From NCBI GenBank assembly GCA_028688525.1, contig JAQTYA010000007.1, positions 1 to 64,000 of the forward strand: a DNA stretch of 64,000 nt, written 5' to 3'. Below are positions 15,705 through 25,435 of the stretch, in pieces. The position numbers were made by a program, and so were the translations under genes. Position 1 is the stretch's first letter. Every line of letters begins with the position of its first letter. Origin of the DNA: Methylococcus sp. GTDB taxonomy: Bacteria; Pseudomonadota; Gammaproteobacteria; Methylococcales; Methylococcaceae. The notes under the pieces were generated by a model. It saw only the letters and a list, made by a program, of their open reading frames with translations. It did not search any database and was not told the DNA's origin.

Positions 15705-18700
15705 TTGACTGCGCGCGAGCTGGAACTTCTCGGCTCCGACCCGGATGCCGCCAGCTCCTCCGCTTACCGGCTGCGTACTGCCGTGCTCATGGCTTTGACG
15801 GCGGCCTGGCACCCGCCGGCGGCGGCGATAGGTAACTGGAATTGCGCCCGCAGCACCGACGATAAGCAATGGGAGTGCGTGGCCAAGAAGAAAGAGGGCA
15901 ACGCGGAGGCGCCCGCCGAGTCCGAGCCGAAGACCCTGCCAGCGAGAACTGCGCCGTCTCCGCGGCTCGCCTTGCCGGATTCTCATCGCACTGCGCCGGC
16001 TGCGTCCGCACGGCCTCAACCAGCCGAAACCGCTCCGATTGCCGGATCCGAGCCCAGGCCGGCGGCGCGTCCGGTCGAACCCCGTCTGGCCGAGCCCGCG
16101 CCGCAGGCGGCGCCGTCCCCGCAAAAGCAGATTGCGGCGGGGCCTGTCGACGACGAGGACGATGAGGAGGCCGAGTCGACAGCAGGCCAAGACAAGGCTG
16201 AGCCGAGCGTGCCGGCTCAAGCCGCCGAAAGCGCGGCTCAGGCGGAGCCCGCGGCGTCTGCCGCCGTTCGAGCTCCGCGTCCCGAATCGCCGTTGGCCGC
16301 CTCGCGTTTCGTACCGTCCGGAACGGTGTCCGTGCGGCGGGAGCCGGTTGCTTCCCCGCAGCTTGCATCGAGCGCCGCGGGTGTTCCTCCCGGTTGGAGT
16401 TGCAGGCCGCAGAAAGAGAGCCGGGCTTGGGATTGCAATCTGGTGGGGCCGGACCCGCGCGGCGTGGCGCGGCCGGTCGGCTCTGCCGGCGAACCGCCCG
16501 AAGACTGGGCGCGGGCGACGACGATTACCTCCTTCGACGAGCAGCGGTTCGTCGGGCTGCTCGGCATGATGCCCAGCAATCCATGGGCGGGTACCTGTAC
16601 CAACGGCAAGCGCGAGTCCGATGCGGCCAAGGATTTCCTCCTCACCTCGAAAGACCGCAATGCGCGCAAGCGCGCGCCGGTCGAGGTCCACGGGGATTAC
16701 GGCGAAATGGACGATCAGGAAATCGCGACCTTCACCGGCAACGCCGAGGTGACCCGCTACGACCAGCATGTGAAAGGCGACTTGCTCAGCCTGAATACCG
16801 AGGCCGATACAGTCAACGCCCAGGGCAGCGTGTTCTATCGCGAAAAGGGGATGGCGTTCTCCAGCGACACCGCCTTCATGCGCATGGGGGAAGACAAAGG
16901 CGTGCTGCGCAACAGCCAGTTCGTCGTCGAGACCATGCCCTCGCGCGGGGTGGCCCGAGTCGCGCACATGGATAGCGACACCTATTCGCGCTATGAAACC
17001 GCGACCTATACCACCTGCCCGCCGGGCAATACCGACTGGCTGCTGCATGCCGACGAAATCACCATCGACAAGGAGTCGGGGCGTGGCGATGCCAAGCATG
17101 CCTGGATGGAGTTCAAGGGGGTGCCGATGTTCTACACCCCGTACATGGATTTTCCGGTGGACGACCGCCGGCAGTCCGGCTTCCTGGCACCTTCGCCGGG
17201 CTGGTCCGGAACCAACGGCTATAACCTCACCATCCCGTATTATTTCAACCTGGCGCCCGATTACGATCTGACGGTGTCCGCGCGAGAAATGACCAACCGC
17301 GGGCCGTTGTTCGGCGGCGACTTCCGCTGGCTCACGGAAAGCCAGCGCATCCGCCTGCTGGGAGAGATCATGCCGGAGGATACTCAACTGAAGCAGACGC
17401 GAGGGCAGGCTGGCTTCGACGCCATGGGCCGCTGGACCGAAAACCTGTTCACCCTGGTTGACCTGAATTACGTTTCCGATCCTTTGTATCTCAACCAGGT
17501 GAACAACAACCTGGGTCTCACGTCCAACACCTTCGTTCAGAGCCAGGCCTATGCGGACTATGCCTATTCGAACGGTTCGGTGAGGTTGCTAGGCGACTAT
17601 TACCAGAACATCGATCCTTCGATTCCGGCGGAACAGACGCCGTATTACCGGTTGCCCAGCTTGCGGGGCAATTATCACGAGCAGATCGGCGATTCCGGAT
17701 TCCGTTTCCAGACCGCGGGCGAGGTTGTGAATTTCGGCCACGGCGGCAGTACGGTCCAAGGGCAGCGCTTCAATTTCAGACCGCAGATTTCCTACCCCAT
17801 CCAGGCGCCTGGCAGCTTCATCATTCCGACCCTGGCCGTGCAGAACACGAGTTACATGCTGCAGAACCAGTATTCGGGAACGGCCAGCAGCCTGAACCGC
17901 GTGGCGCCCATCGTCTCGCTCGACAGTGGCCTGGTTTTCGAGCGGGATTTCGAGCTGGGCTCGACGTCGCTCACGCAGACCTTGGAGCCTAGGGTTTATT
18001 ACACCTACGTGCCGAAGGTCAATCAGGACGATTACCCGATCTTCGACAGCAACTACTACGACTACACCTATTACCAGCTGTTCCGCAATAACCGTTTCGC
18101 GGGTTCCGACCGCTTGGCGGACATGAATCAGGTCACCCTCGGCATGAGTTCCCGCTTCATCGATCACGACAGCGGCCTGGAGCGCTTCAGCGCCAGTCTG
18201 GGCAAAGTCTTCTTCATCACCGATCCCTCGGTGACTCTGGTGAACCCCTACGGCACCAATCCGTTGGGCATCAACTTGGGAACGGATCAAGGGCTATCTG
18301 CCTACAACACTTACAACCAAAGTTTTGCCAATGTGGTCAGCCAAGTGGATGCCATGCTGACCGAAAACTGGTCTGTAGGTACGGAAGGTCAGGTGTCTCC
18401 TAGCAGTGGTCGTATCGAGCGTGGCTCGGCGGGATTGCGGTACAACGACCGCCAGAACAACTTGCTCAATCTGACCTACCGTTACCGTGTGCCGCTTCCC
18501 AATCAGACCGATCAATATTCCAGCGCTTTGAACAACACCGACGTGTCGTTCCGCATTCCTTTCCTCAAGGACTGGCATTTCATCGGGCGCTGGCAGTATT
18601 CGATGATTTACAACCGGACGCTCGAGAGTTTCGTCGGTTTGGAGCACGAAACCTGCTGCTGGCGTTTCACTTTGATCGGGCGCCAATACCTCAACGGCGT

Positions 18701-18848
18701 CAATCAGAACAACTACGCCGACAGTACGTCCAATACCGCTGTGTTCGTCCAGCTCGAACTCAAGGGCCTGACCCGGATAGGCGATCAAGTCGACAAGTTC
18801 CTGTATAGATCTCTCACCGGTTACCGGATGCCGAACGATGATTTCTAG
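15705..18848 (+). CDS. lptD: LPS-assembly outer membrane protein LptD
   Basis: LptD with LptE inserts lipopolysaccharide in the outer leaflet of the outer membrane. From the chosen TTG (AGGGG seven bases upstream) the product has 1047 residues: a signal sequence (RLRTAVLMALTAAW), a Pro/Ala/Glu-rich low-complexity linker (about 60-220), the jellyroll OstA domain (about 300-430) and a beta-barrel to the carboxy terminus. A vicinal pair Cys984-Cys985 (HETCCWRF) matches the disulfide-forming pair of E. coli LptD. Two copies of W-x-C-x8-W-x-C flank the linker (45-58 and 231-244). The start is uncertain: 15558 and the ATG at 15789 are in frame. It overlaps surA by 11 bases. Confidence 0.95.
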   Translation: MTARELELLGSDPDAASSSAYRLRTAVLMALTAAWHPPAAAIGNWNCARSTDDKQWECVAKKKEGNAEAPAESEPKTLPARTAPSPRLALPDSHRTAPAASARPQPAETAPIAGSEPRPAARPVEPRLAEPAPQAAPSPQKQIAAGPVDDEDDEEAESTAGQDKAEPSVPAQAAESAAQAEPAASAAVRAPRPESPLAASRFVPSGTVSVRREPVASPQLASSAAGVPPGWSCRPQKESRAWDCNLVGPDPRGVARPVGSAGEPPEDWARATTITSFDEQRFVGLLGMMPSNPWAGTCTNGKRESDAAKDFLLTSKDRNARKRAPVEVHGDYGEMDDQEIATFTGNAEVTRYDQHVKGDLLSLNTEADTVNAQGSVFYREKGMAFSSDTAFMRMGEDKGVLRNSQFVVETMPSRGVARVAHMDSDTYSRYETATYTTCPPGNTDWLLHADEITIDKESGRGDAKHAWMEFKGVPMFYTPYMDFPVDDRRQSGFLAPSPGWSGTNGYNLTIPYYFNLAPDYDLTVSAREMTNRGPLFGGDFRWLTESQRIRLLGEIMPEDTQLKQTRGQAGFDAMGRWTENLFTLVDLNYVSDPLYLNQVNNNLGLTSNTFVQSQAYADYAYSNGSVRLLGDYYQNIDPSIPAEQTPYYRLPSLRGNYHEQIGDSGFRFQTAGEVVNFGHGGSTVQGQRFNFRPQISYPIQAPGSFIIPTLAVQNTSYMLQNQYSGTASSLNRVAPIVSLDSGLVFERDFELGSTSLTQTLEPRVYYTYVPKVNQDDYPIFDSNYYDYTYYQLFRNNRFAGSDRLADMNQVTLGMSSRFIDHDSGLERFSASLGKVFFITDPSVTLVNPYGTNPLGINLGTDQGLSAYNTYNQSFANVVSQVDAMLTENWSVGTEGQVSPSSGRIERGSAGLRYNDRQNNLLNLTYRYRVPLPNQTDQYSSALNNTDVSFRIPFLKDWHFIGRWQYSMIYNRTLESFVGLEHETCCWRFTLIGRQYLNGVNQNNYADSTSNTAVFVQLELKGLTRIGDQVDKFLYRSLTGYRMPNDDF

Positions 18849-20205
18849 TTTCAAAGCGATGTGGCGGATGGCGTGCCTCATGCTGGCTTTGGCCGCGGGG
18901 TCGCTGCCCTCCGCTGAAGCGGCCGTAGACCGCATCGTGGCGGTGGTGGACGATGGCGTCATTCTGGAGAGCGAACTGCTGCGGAAAGCCGATGAGATCA
19001 AGCGCAGCCTGCGCGCCAGCCGGGCCTCGCTGCCGCCGGACTCGATACTGGTCAAGCAGGTGCTGGAGCGCATGATCGTCGACAAGATCCAGATCCAGAT
19101 GGCCGAAAAAATGGGCATCCAGGTAGACGACGAGACCTTGCGCATGGCGGTGGGGCAGATTGCCCAGCGCAATAATCTGACCGCTGATCAATTCCGCCGT
19201 TCCTTGGCTCAAGAAGGGCTCGATTACGGCGATTTCCTGGAGCAGGTGCGCGGCGAGATTCAGATGGGGCGTTTGCGCGCCAGCCAGATCAATAACCAGA
19301 TCAAGATCAGCGACAGGGAGATCCAGCATTATCTGGAGAGCCAGAGCGGTGCCGGCCGCGTGTCGGATCGCGAGTACCGGCTGGGCCATATCCTCATTGC
19401 CACGCCCCGCGAGGCAGCACCGGATCAGGTGAAAAAGGCCAGAGAGCGGGCCGACAAGCTGGTGAAGGAGTTGAAATCCGGGCTCGATTTCAAGGATGCG
19501 TCGATCCGCTATTCGGACGATCCGCAGGCGCTGGAGGGCGGCGACCTCGGCTGGCGTAAGCTCAGCGAAATTCCTTCGCATATCGCAGAAGCGGTCGAAG
19601 GTATGAAGGACGGCGAAATCAGCGAACCCATCCGCAGCCCCGGCGGTTATCACATCGTCAAGCTGCTCGCCATGAGAGGCGTCGGCGAAGCCAAGCTCAC
19701 CAAGACGCATGTCCGGCATATTTTGATCAAGCCTAACGAAGTGCAGTCCGATGAAGACGCCAAGAACAAGCTGCTGGCCTTGAAGGCCCGCATAGAGAGC
19801 GGCGACGAATTCGCCGAACTGGCGCGTGGCCATTCCGACGATAAGGGGTCCGCGATCAAGGGCGGCGACCTGGGCTGGGTCAAGCCCGGCGCTCTGGTCG
19901 CGCCGTTCGAGGAAGCCATGAACCAGCTGGACGAGAATGAACTCAGTGATCCGGTTCAAACCCAGTTCGGCTGGCATTTGATCCAGGTGCTGGCGCGGCA
20001 GGAGTCCAGCGATACCAATGAAGTGCTGAAAAACCGGGCGCGCGAGGAGTTGTTCAAGCGCAAAGTGGATGAAGAAACCGAACTGTGGCTGCGGAAGATC
20101 CGTGAAGAGGCCTATGTCGAGATTCGCCTGGAAGAAATGCCGGCGCCCTCTTCGAATGCCGAGGCGCCGTCCGACGACGACGTGCCGGAAAGCTTCATGC
20201 ACTGA
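18838..20205 (+). CDS. surA: Periplasmic chaperone/peptidyl-prolyl isomerase SurA
   Basis: SurA escorts outer-membrane proteins, LptD included, through the periplasm. The 455 residues comprise a signal peptide (to about residue 28), the SurA_N chaperone domain (VDRIVAVVDDGVI onward), two parvulin domains (about 180-280, opening EYRLGHILIATP, and 290-390, opening THVRHILIKP), and a carboxy-terminal helix with an acidic tail. Both parvulin domains retain GGDLGW and the His of GYHIVK or GWHLIQ. Overlap with lptD reflects the usual lptD-surA-pdxA-rsmA order. Confidence 0.97.
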   Translation: MISSFKAMWRMACLMLALAAGSLPSAEAAVDRIVAVVDDGVILESELLRKADEIKRSLRASRASLPPDSILVKQVLERMIVDKIQIQMAEKMGIQVDDETLRMAVGQIAQRNNLTADQFRRSLAQEGLDYGDFLEQVRGEIQMGRLRASQINNQIKISDREIQHYLESQSGAGRVSDREYRLGHILIATPREAAPDQVKKARERADKLVKELKSGLDFKDASIRYSDDPQALEGGDLGWRKLSEIPSHIAEAVEGMKDGEISEPIRSPGGYHIVKLLAMRGVGEAKLTKTHVRHILIKPNEVQSDEDAKNKLLALKARIESGDEFAELARGHSDDKGSAIKGGDLGWVKPGALVAPFEEAMNQLDENELSDPVQTQFGWHLIQVLARQESSDTNEVLKNRAREELFKRKVDEETELWLRKIREEAYVEIRLEEMPAPSSNAEAPSDDDVPESFMH

Positions 20206-20216
20206 CCGGAAAGCTC

Positions 20217-21209
20217 GTGCCTCCTCGTTTGCTGTTGACCAGCGGAGAGCCGGCCGGTATCGGGCCGGATTTATGTGTGCTGCTAGCCTGTCTGTCTGCT
20301 CCCTATAGTCTCACCTTTCTGGGCGATCCAAACCTGTTGGCGTCCCGTGCGCGTTTGCTCGGGGTCCGGCTGGAACTGCGGGTTGTCGCTGCCGGTGATG
20401 CCGTCCCGATACAGGAGGCAGGGGTACTCCACGTCCTGCCGACGCGGCAGCGGACCGGTACCGAGCCCGGAAGGCTCGATCCGGCCAATGCTGCCTATGT
20501 GCTGGAAACCATAGCCGAGGGTACCCGCGCCTGTCTTGCCGGGCATTACGACGCCTTGGTGACCGCTCCGGTGCAGAAATCGGTGATCAACGATGCCGGC
20601 ATCGTTTTTACGGGGCATACCGAGTTCATCGCCGAAATTACCGGCGGCTGGCCTGTGATGATGCTGGCGACCCAGGGGCTGCGCGTTGCCCTGGCCACTA
20701 CCCATCTGCCCTTGTCCGAGGTGAGCAGAACGATTACGCCGGAGCGGCTGACGCGGGTATTGCGGGTGCTTCACAGCGATCTCGTCGATCGCTTCGGCAT
20801 TCCCAGTCCGCGTATCCTGGTTTGCGGGCTTAATCCGCATGCCGGCGAGGGCGGTCATCTCGGAAGTGAGGAAATCACGGTGATCGAGCCCGTGCTGGAG
20901 CGGCTGAGCCGGGAGGGGATGAGTCTGGTCGGTCCGCTGCCCGCCGATACCTTGTTTCTTCCCCGCAAGCTGGAGCGGGCCGACGCAGTGCTGGCGATGT
21001 ATCACGACCAGGGGCTGCCGGTGCTGAAATACGCAGGCTTCGGCCGCGCGGCGAACATTACTTTAGGGCTTCCCATCATCCGCACCTCGGTGGATCACGG
21101 TACCGCTATCGATCTGGCCGGTACTGGCCAGATCGATAGCGGCAGCTTGGATGAGGCGATCCGTGCGGCGACGGAAATGGCCGAGGCCGGGAGGAGGAGC
21201 AGGGCATGA
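20217..21209 (+). CDS. pdxA: 4-hydroxythreonine-4-phosphate dehydrogenase
   Basis: PdxA oxidises 4-phosphohydroxy-L-threonine in the DXP-dependent pyridoxal phosphate route. The 330-residue protein starts at GTG and has GEPAGIGPD, the metal-binding histidines in FTGHTEF, LNPHAGEGG and MYHDQGLPVLKY, and HGTAIDLAGTG near the end. It lies 11 bases after surA and overlaps rsmA by four. The DNA coding the HGTAIDLAGTG block forms a perfect 17-bp inverted repeat (21103-21142), listed separately. Confidence 0.96.
   Translation: MPPRLLLTSGEPAGIGPDLCVLLACLSAPYSLTFLGDPNLLASRARLLGVRLELRVVAAGDAVPIQEAGVLHVLPTRQRTGTEPGRLDPANAAYVLETIAEGTRACLAGHYDALVTAPVQKSVINDAGIVFTGHTEFIAEITGGWPVMMLATQGLRVALATTHLPLSEVSRTITPERLTRVLRVLHSDLVDRFGIPSPRILVCGLNPHAGEGGHLGSEEITVIEPVLERLSREGMSLVGPLPADTLFLPRKLERADAVLAMYHDQGLPVLKYAGFGRAANITLGLPIIRTSVDHGTAIDLAGTGQIDSGSLDEAIRAATEMAEAGRRSRA
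21103..21142. repeat. Perfect 17-bp inverted repeat inside pdxA
   Basis: CCGCTATCGATCTGGCC (21103-21119) and GGCCAGATCGATAGCGG (21126-21142) are exact reverse complements with a six-base GGTACT loop. The transcript should form a very stable hairpin about 65 bases before the pdxA stop and the rsmA start. It lies within conserved coding sequence (AIDLAGTGQIDSG). No T-tract follows. Confidence 0.8.
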
Positions 21210-21988
21210 CGCATATTCCGCGCAAACGCTTCGGCCAGAACTTTCTGCGCGACCCCAGCGTGATCCGGGCCATCGCGGCCGCCATCGCACCCAAGCCTGC
21301 CGATCGCCTTTTGGAGATCGGCCCGGGCGAAGGTGTCCTGACCCGGGAACTGCTGCAATCGGGGGCGCGGCTGGACGTAGTCGAGCTGGACCGTGATCTG
21401 GTCGCCGCGCTGAAGCAGCGGTTTGCCGGCAGCGCGCAGCTCTGCATACACGAAGGCGACGCCCTAAAGTTCGATATCCGGACCGTTGCCCAAGGCGGGC
21501 GGATTCGTGTCGTCGGCAATCTGCCCTACAACATTTCCACGCCGCTGATGTTCCATTTGTTCGACCGGCTCGATGCGGTCGAGGACATGCATTTCATGCT
21601 GCAGAAGGAAGTGGTCGACCGCCTTTGCGCCGCGCCCGGCGAGGACAGTTACGGACGGCTTGGGGTCATGGCCGCGCTGCATGTGGAGGCCCAATGGCTG
21701 TTCGACGTGGGGCCGGAATGTTTTTATCCTCAGCCCAAGGTGGTATCGGCTGTAGTACGGCTCATTCCCCATGCAGTGCCGCCGGATGCCGGTTTGGTTA
21801 AGCGAGTGTCGGCGGTGGTGGCTGCAGCTTTCGGCCAGCGCCGGAAAACCTTGCGGAACGCGCTCAAGAATCTGCTGGATGAGGTGTCGATTCGGCGGAG
21901 CGGGGTCGATCCTCAGGCGCGGGCGGAGGAGCTGTCGCTGGAGGATTTCGTCAGATTGAGTCGGGAACTGGATTCGGTCGGGGATTAG
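21206..21988 (+). CDS. rsmA: 16S rRNA dimethyladenosine transferase
   Basis: RsmA (KsgA) dimethylates two adjacent adenines in helix 45 of 16S rRNA late in 30S assembly. The 260 residues include FGQNFLRDP at the start, SAM-binding GPGEGVLTREL (about 39-49) and the catalytic NLPYN (105-109), followed by the carboxy-terminal helical domain. It is last in lptD-surA-pdxA-rsmA here; apaG/apaH do not follow. A clear intrinsic terminator lies about 55 bases downstream. Confidence 0.97.
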   Translation: MTHIPRKRFGQNFLRDPSVIRAIAAAIAPKPADRLLEIGPGEGVLTRELLQSGARLDVVELDRDLVAALKQRFAGSAQLCIHEGDALKFDIRTVAQGGRIRVVGNLPYNISTPLMFHLFDRLDAVEDMHFMLQKEVVDRLCAAPGEDSYGRLGVMAALHVEAQWLFDVGPECFYPQPKVVSAVVRLIPHAVPPDAGLVKRVSAVVAAAFGQRRKTLRNALKNLLDEVSIRRSGVDPQARAEELSLEDFVRLSRELDSVGD

Positions 21989-22043
21989 CTAGGGTAGAAG
22001 ATAGGGATGTCTGGGAGGGCAGCGCCCGATTTCCGGGCAAACA

Positions 22044-22075
22044 AAAACCCCGGTAGCGAATGCTGCCGGGGTTTT
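22044..22075. terminator. Bidirectional intrinsic terminator
   Basis: AAAACCCCGGTAGC and GCTGCCGGGGTTTT pair with one G-U wobble around a GAAT loop. The A-tract on one side and T-tract on the other make it work for both rsmA (plus) and lpp (minus), which converge here. Confidence 0.9.
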
Positions 22076-22109
22076 GTTTATCTATCGTATGTCTTCAGGA
22101 CACCGATGA

Positions 22110-22388
22110 TTATTTCATCATCGACTTCTTGAACATGCGATCCAGCTTGCTGTTGGTTTCTTCAGCAGCGGCTGCAGCGCGGCGAGCAGCGGCTTCAGCT
22201 GCACCGGCTTTGGATTCAGCTGCCTGAGCAGCGGAAAGAGCCTCGTCAGCCGTGCTCTTGATGGAAGCCTGTTCGGCCTTCAGACCATCGATCTGGGTCT
22301 GCAGGTTGGTGATATCAGACTTCGAGGCGCAGCCGACGGTCAGACCGGCGGAAACCAGAACCACTGCGAACTTGGTTGCTTTCATCAT
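22110..22388 (-). CDS. lpp: Major outer-membrane (Braun-type) lipoprotein
   Basis: This is a small helical lipoprotein that forms trimers and tethers the outer membrane to peptidoglycan. The 92 residues comprise a lipoprotein signal with lipobox LTVGC (Cys20), then an uninterrupted Ala-rich coiled coil with heptad repeats (ITNLQTQIDGLKAEQASIK onward), and a carboxy-terminal lysine of the type linked to meso-diaminopimelate. AAGGAA precedes the tandem ATGATG. It resembles Pseudomonas OprI more than E. coli Lpp in length. An L,D-transpeptidase gene lies 136 bases upstream on the same strand, a plausible cross-linking partner. Confidence 0.9.
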   Translation of the reverse strand: MMKATKFAVVLVSAGLTVGCASKSDITNLQTQIDGLKAEQASIKSTADEALSAAQAAESKAGAAEAAARRAAAAAEETNSKLDRMFKKSMMK

Positions 22389-22524
22389 GTCGCTTTCCTT
22401 CTTTTGCGGTGAACGAAATTAATTACACAAGTATCCATTCCGGAGGGAGTGACCCCGCGGCGTAGTTTGCCGCGAATTCGCAAGCCTTTCCAGTATTTTT
22501 TGAGTGACAAGGATTTCTATCGCT

Positions 22525-23082
22525 TCAGCGGATCACCACTAGGGTCCCTTTCTTGACCCAGGGCGTGAGCTGGTCGATCTGTTCGTTGGTCAGGGCGACG
22601 CAGCCGTGGGTCCAATCGAACATCTCGTGCACCTCCCGGTTTCCTGCACCGACACCGTGTATGCCGATCTGGCCGCCCAGCGGCGTGTCCTGCGGCGGAG
22701 TCGCTTCCACCAGATGGGCGCGGAAAATGTGGCGTACCAGGTGTTCGTCGATGAGGCCGCGGATGAAGCCGCGCTTGGCGATGTCGGGATTCGGATAGGT
22801 CAAGCCGAAGAAGCGGTGGAATTTGCTGTTCTCGTTGATCCAGCCGATACGGTATTCGCCTAGCGGGGTCTTGTTGTCGTTACGGCGCTTGTCGACGCCG
22901 GCGCCATGCTGTCCGATGGCGATTTTGGCGAAGACCTCCAGCGGCGTGTCGCCCTGCATCACTTTCAGTACGTGCGGCTTGGTTTCTACCAGCAGCCAGG
23001 GGGCCGAATCTTCGCTCTGGGCCGAGTTCGCGGCCAGCGGCAATAACAGGAAAAGCATCGATGGATGAAAACGCGTTAACAC
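22525..23082 (-). CDS. L,D-transpeptidase (YkuD domain)
   Basis: This is a periplasmic cysteine transpeptidase acting on peptidoglycan stem peptides. The 185 residues have a signal peptide (to about residue 22) and a YkuD domain with IHGVGAGN (141-148) and the catalytic box WTHGCVALTNEQ (Cys161). It starts at GTG with GAGGAG ten bases upstream; the mature region begins at about residue 28. There is no LysM domain. Adjacency to lpp suggests that it may attach the lipoprotein to peptidoglycan, as ErfK-type enzymes do. Formation of 3-3 cross-links is the alternative. Confidence 0.9.
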   Translation of the reverse strand: MLTRFHPSMLFLLLPLAANSAQSEDSAPWLLVETKPHVLKVMQGDTPLEVFAKIAIGQHGAGVDKRRNDNKTPLGEYRIGWINENSKFHRFFGLTYPNPDIAKRGFIRGLIDEHLVRHIFRAHLVEATPPQDTPLGGQIGIHGVGAGNREVHEMFDWTHGCVALTNEQIDQLTPWVKKGTLVVIR

Positions 23083-23197
23083 CTTTTCTGTTCTCCTCGG
23101 TGAATCAAACGGTAAAATACTAGCAGAAAGTTAGAAATTCGAAGCGCATTTCGACGATCCGTAGAGCGCTTGGATTCCCGGCCGACAATAATAATGA

Positions 23198-24865
<1,668 letters not shown>

Positions 24866-24877
24866 TCCGGACGGCGG

Positions 24878-25354
24878 TCACAGCCACTGCCAGTGTTCGA
24901 ACACCGCCGCCTGTCCACAAGGCGCGCCGAGCTCGTCGAGCAAGTTCCAGACCACGGCGTTTTCGATCCGGAAGCGGTGTCCTTGGCGGCTGATCCTGAC
25001 TCCCGAGTAGTCGTCGATATAGCCCTGGGCGTTTACTTTCGCCAACAGCGCCTCCCTGGCCTCCCGGTTGACGGCTTCGGCCGAGAGGCGCGAGGGCAGG
25101 GCGGTGATTTCCTCCCAGCTCATGCCGAACAGCCCCATCGCAGTCTCGTTGGCATAACTGAACACGGGGTCGGGAGCGCAGTCGTGCGACAGCAGCGCCA
25201 GCGGTGCCCGGAAGAGGTAACGGGCTGCCTCCGGGTCGGCCATGCGCGCCGGCACCAGGTCGCGGCCGGTGAAGTGCCGGAAGCTGCGGCGGAGCACGGC
25301 GATATGCGGGGCGAGGAAGCCATTGTCTTCGCTCGGGCGGGGGAAGGCGGACAT
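24878..25354 (-). CDS. MEKHLA-domain protein
   Basis: This 158-residue soluble protein is a single MEKHLA domain, a PAS-like module also found at the end of plant HD-ZIP III regulators and as stand-alone proteins in bacteria. Visible blocks are LFRAPLALLSHDCAPDPVFSYAN, ALGLFG-like TAMGLFGMSWEEITALPSR, and the closing DYSGVRISRQGHRFRIENAVVWNL. The biochemical role is not established. It is convergent with pgm and divergent from uup. Confidence 0.85.
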   Translation of the reverse strand: MSAFPRPSEDNGFLAPHIAVLRRSFRHFTGRDLVPARMADPEAARYLFRAPLALLSHDCAPDPVFSYANETAMGLFGMSWEEITALPSRLSAEAVNREAREALLAKVNAQGYIDDYSGVRISRQGHRFRIENAVVWNLLDELGAPCGQAAVFEHWQWL

Positions 25355-25435
25355 CTTGCGGAAAACTCCTGGCCTTGAAACGGGCGGTTATACTATGGGG
25401 TCTCTCCCCTGCCACGCAATCGCGCCGTCTCTCTC

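Noticed and set aside
22450..22475. Terminator between the L,D-transpeptidase gene and lpp
   Set aside because: A GCGGC/GCCGC hairpin exists but has no T-tract in either direction.
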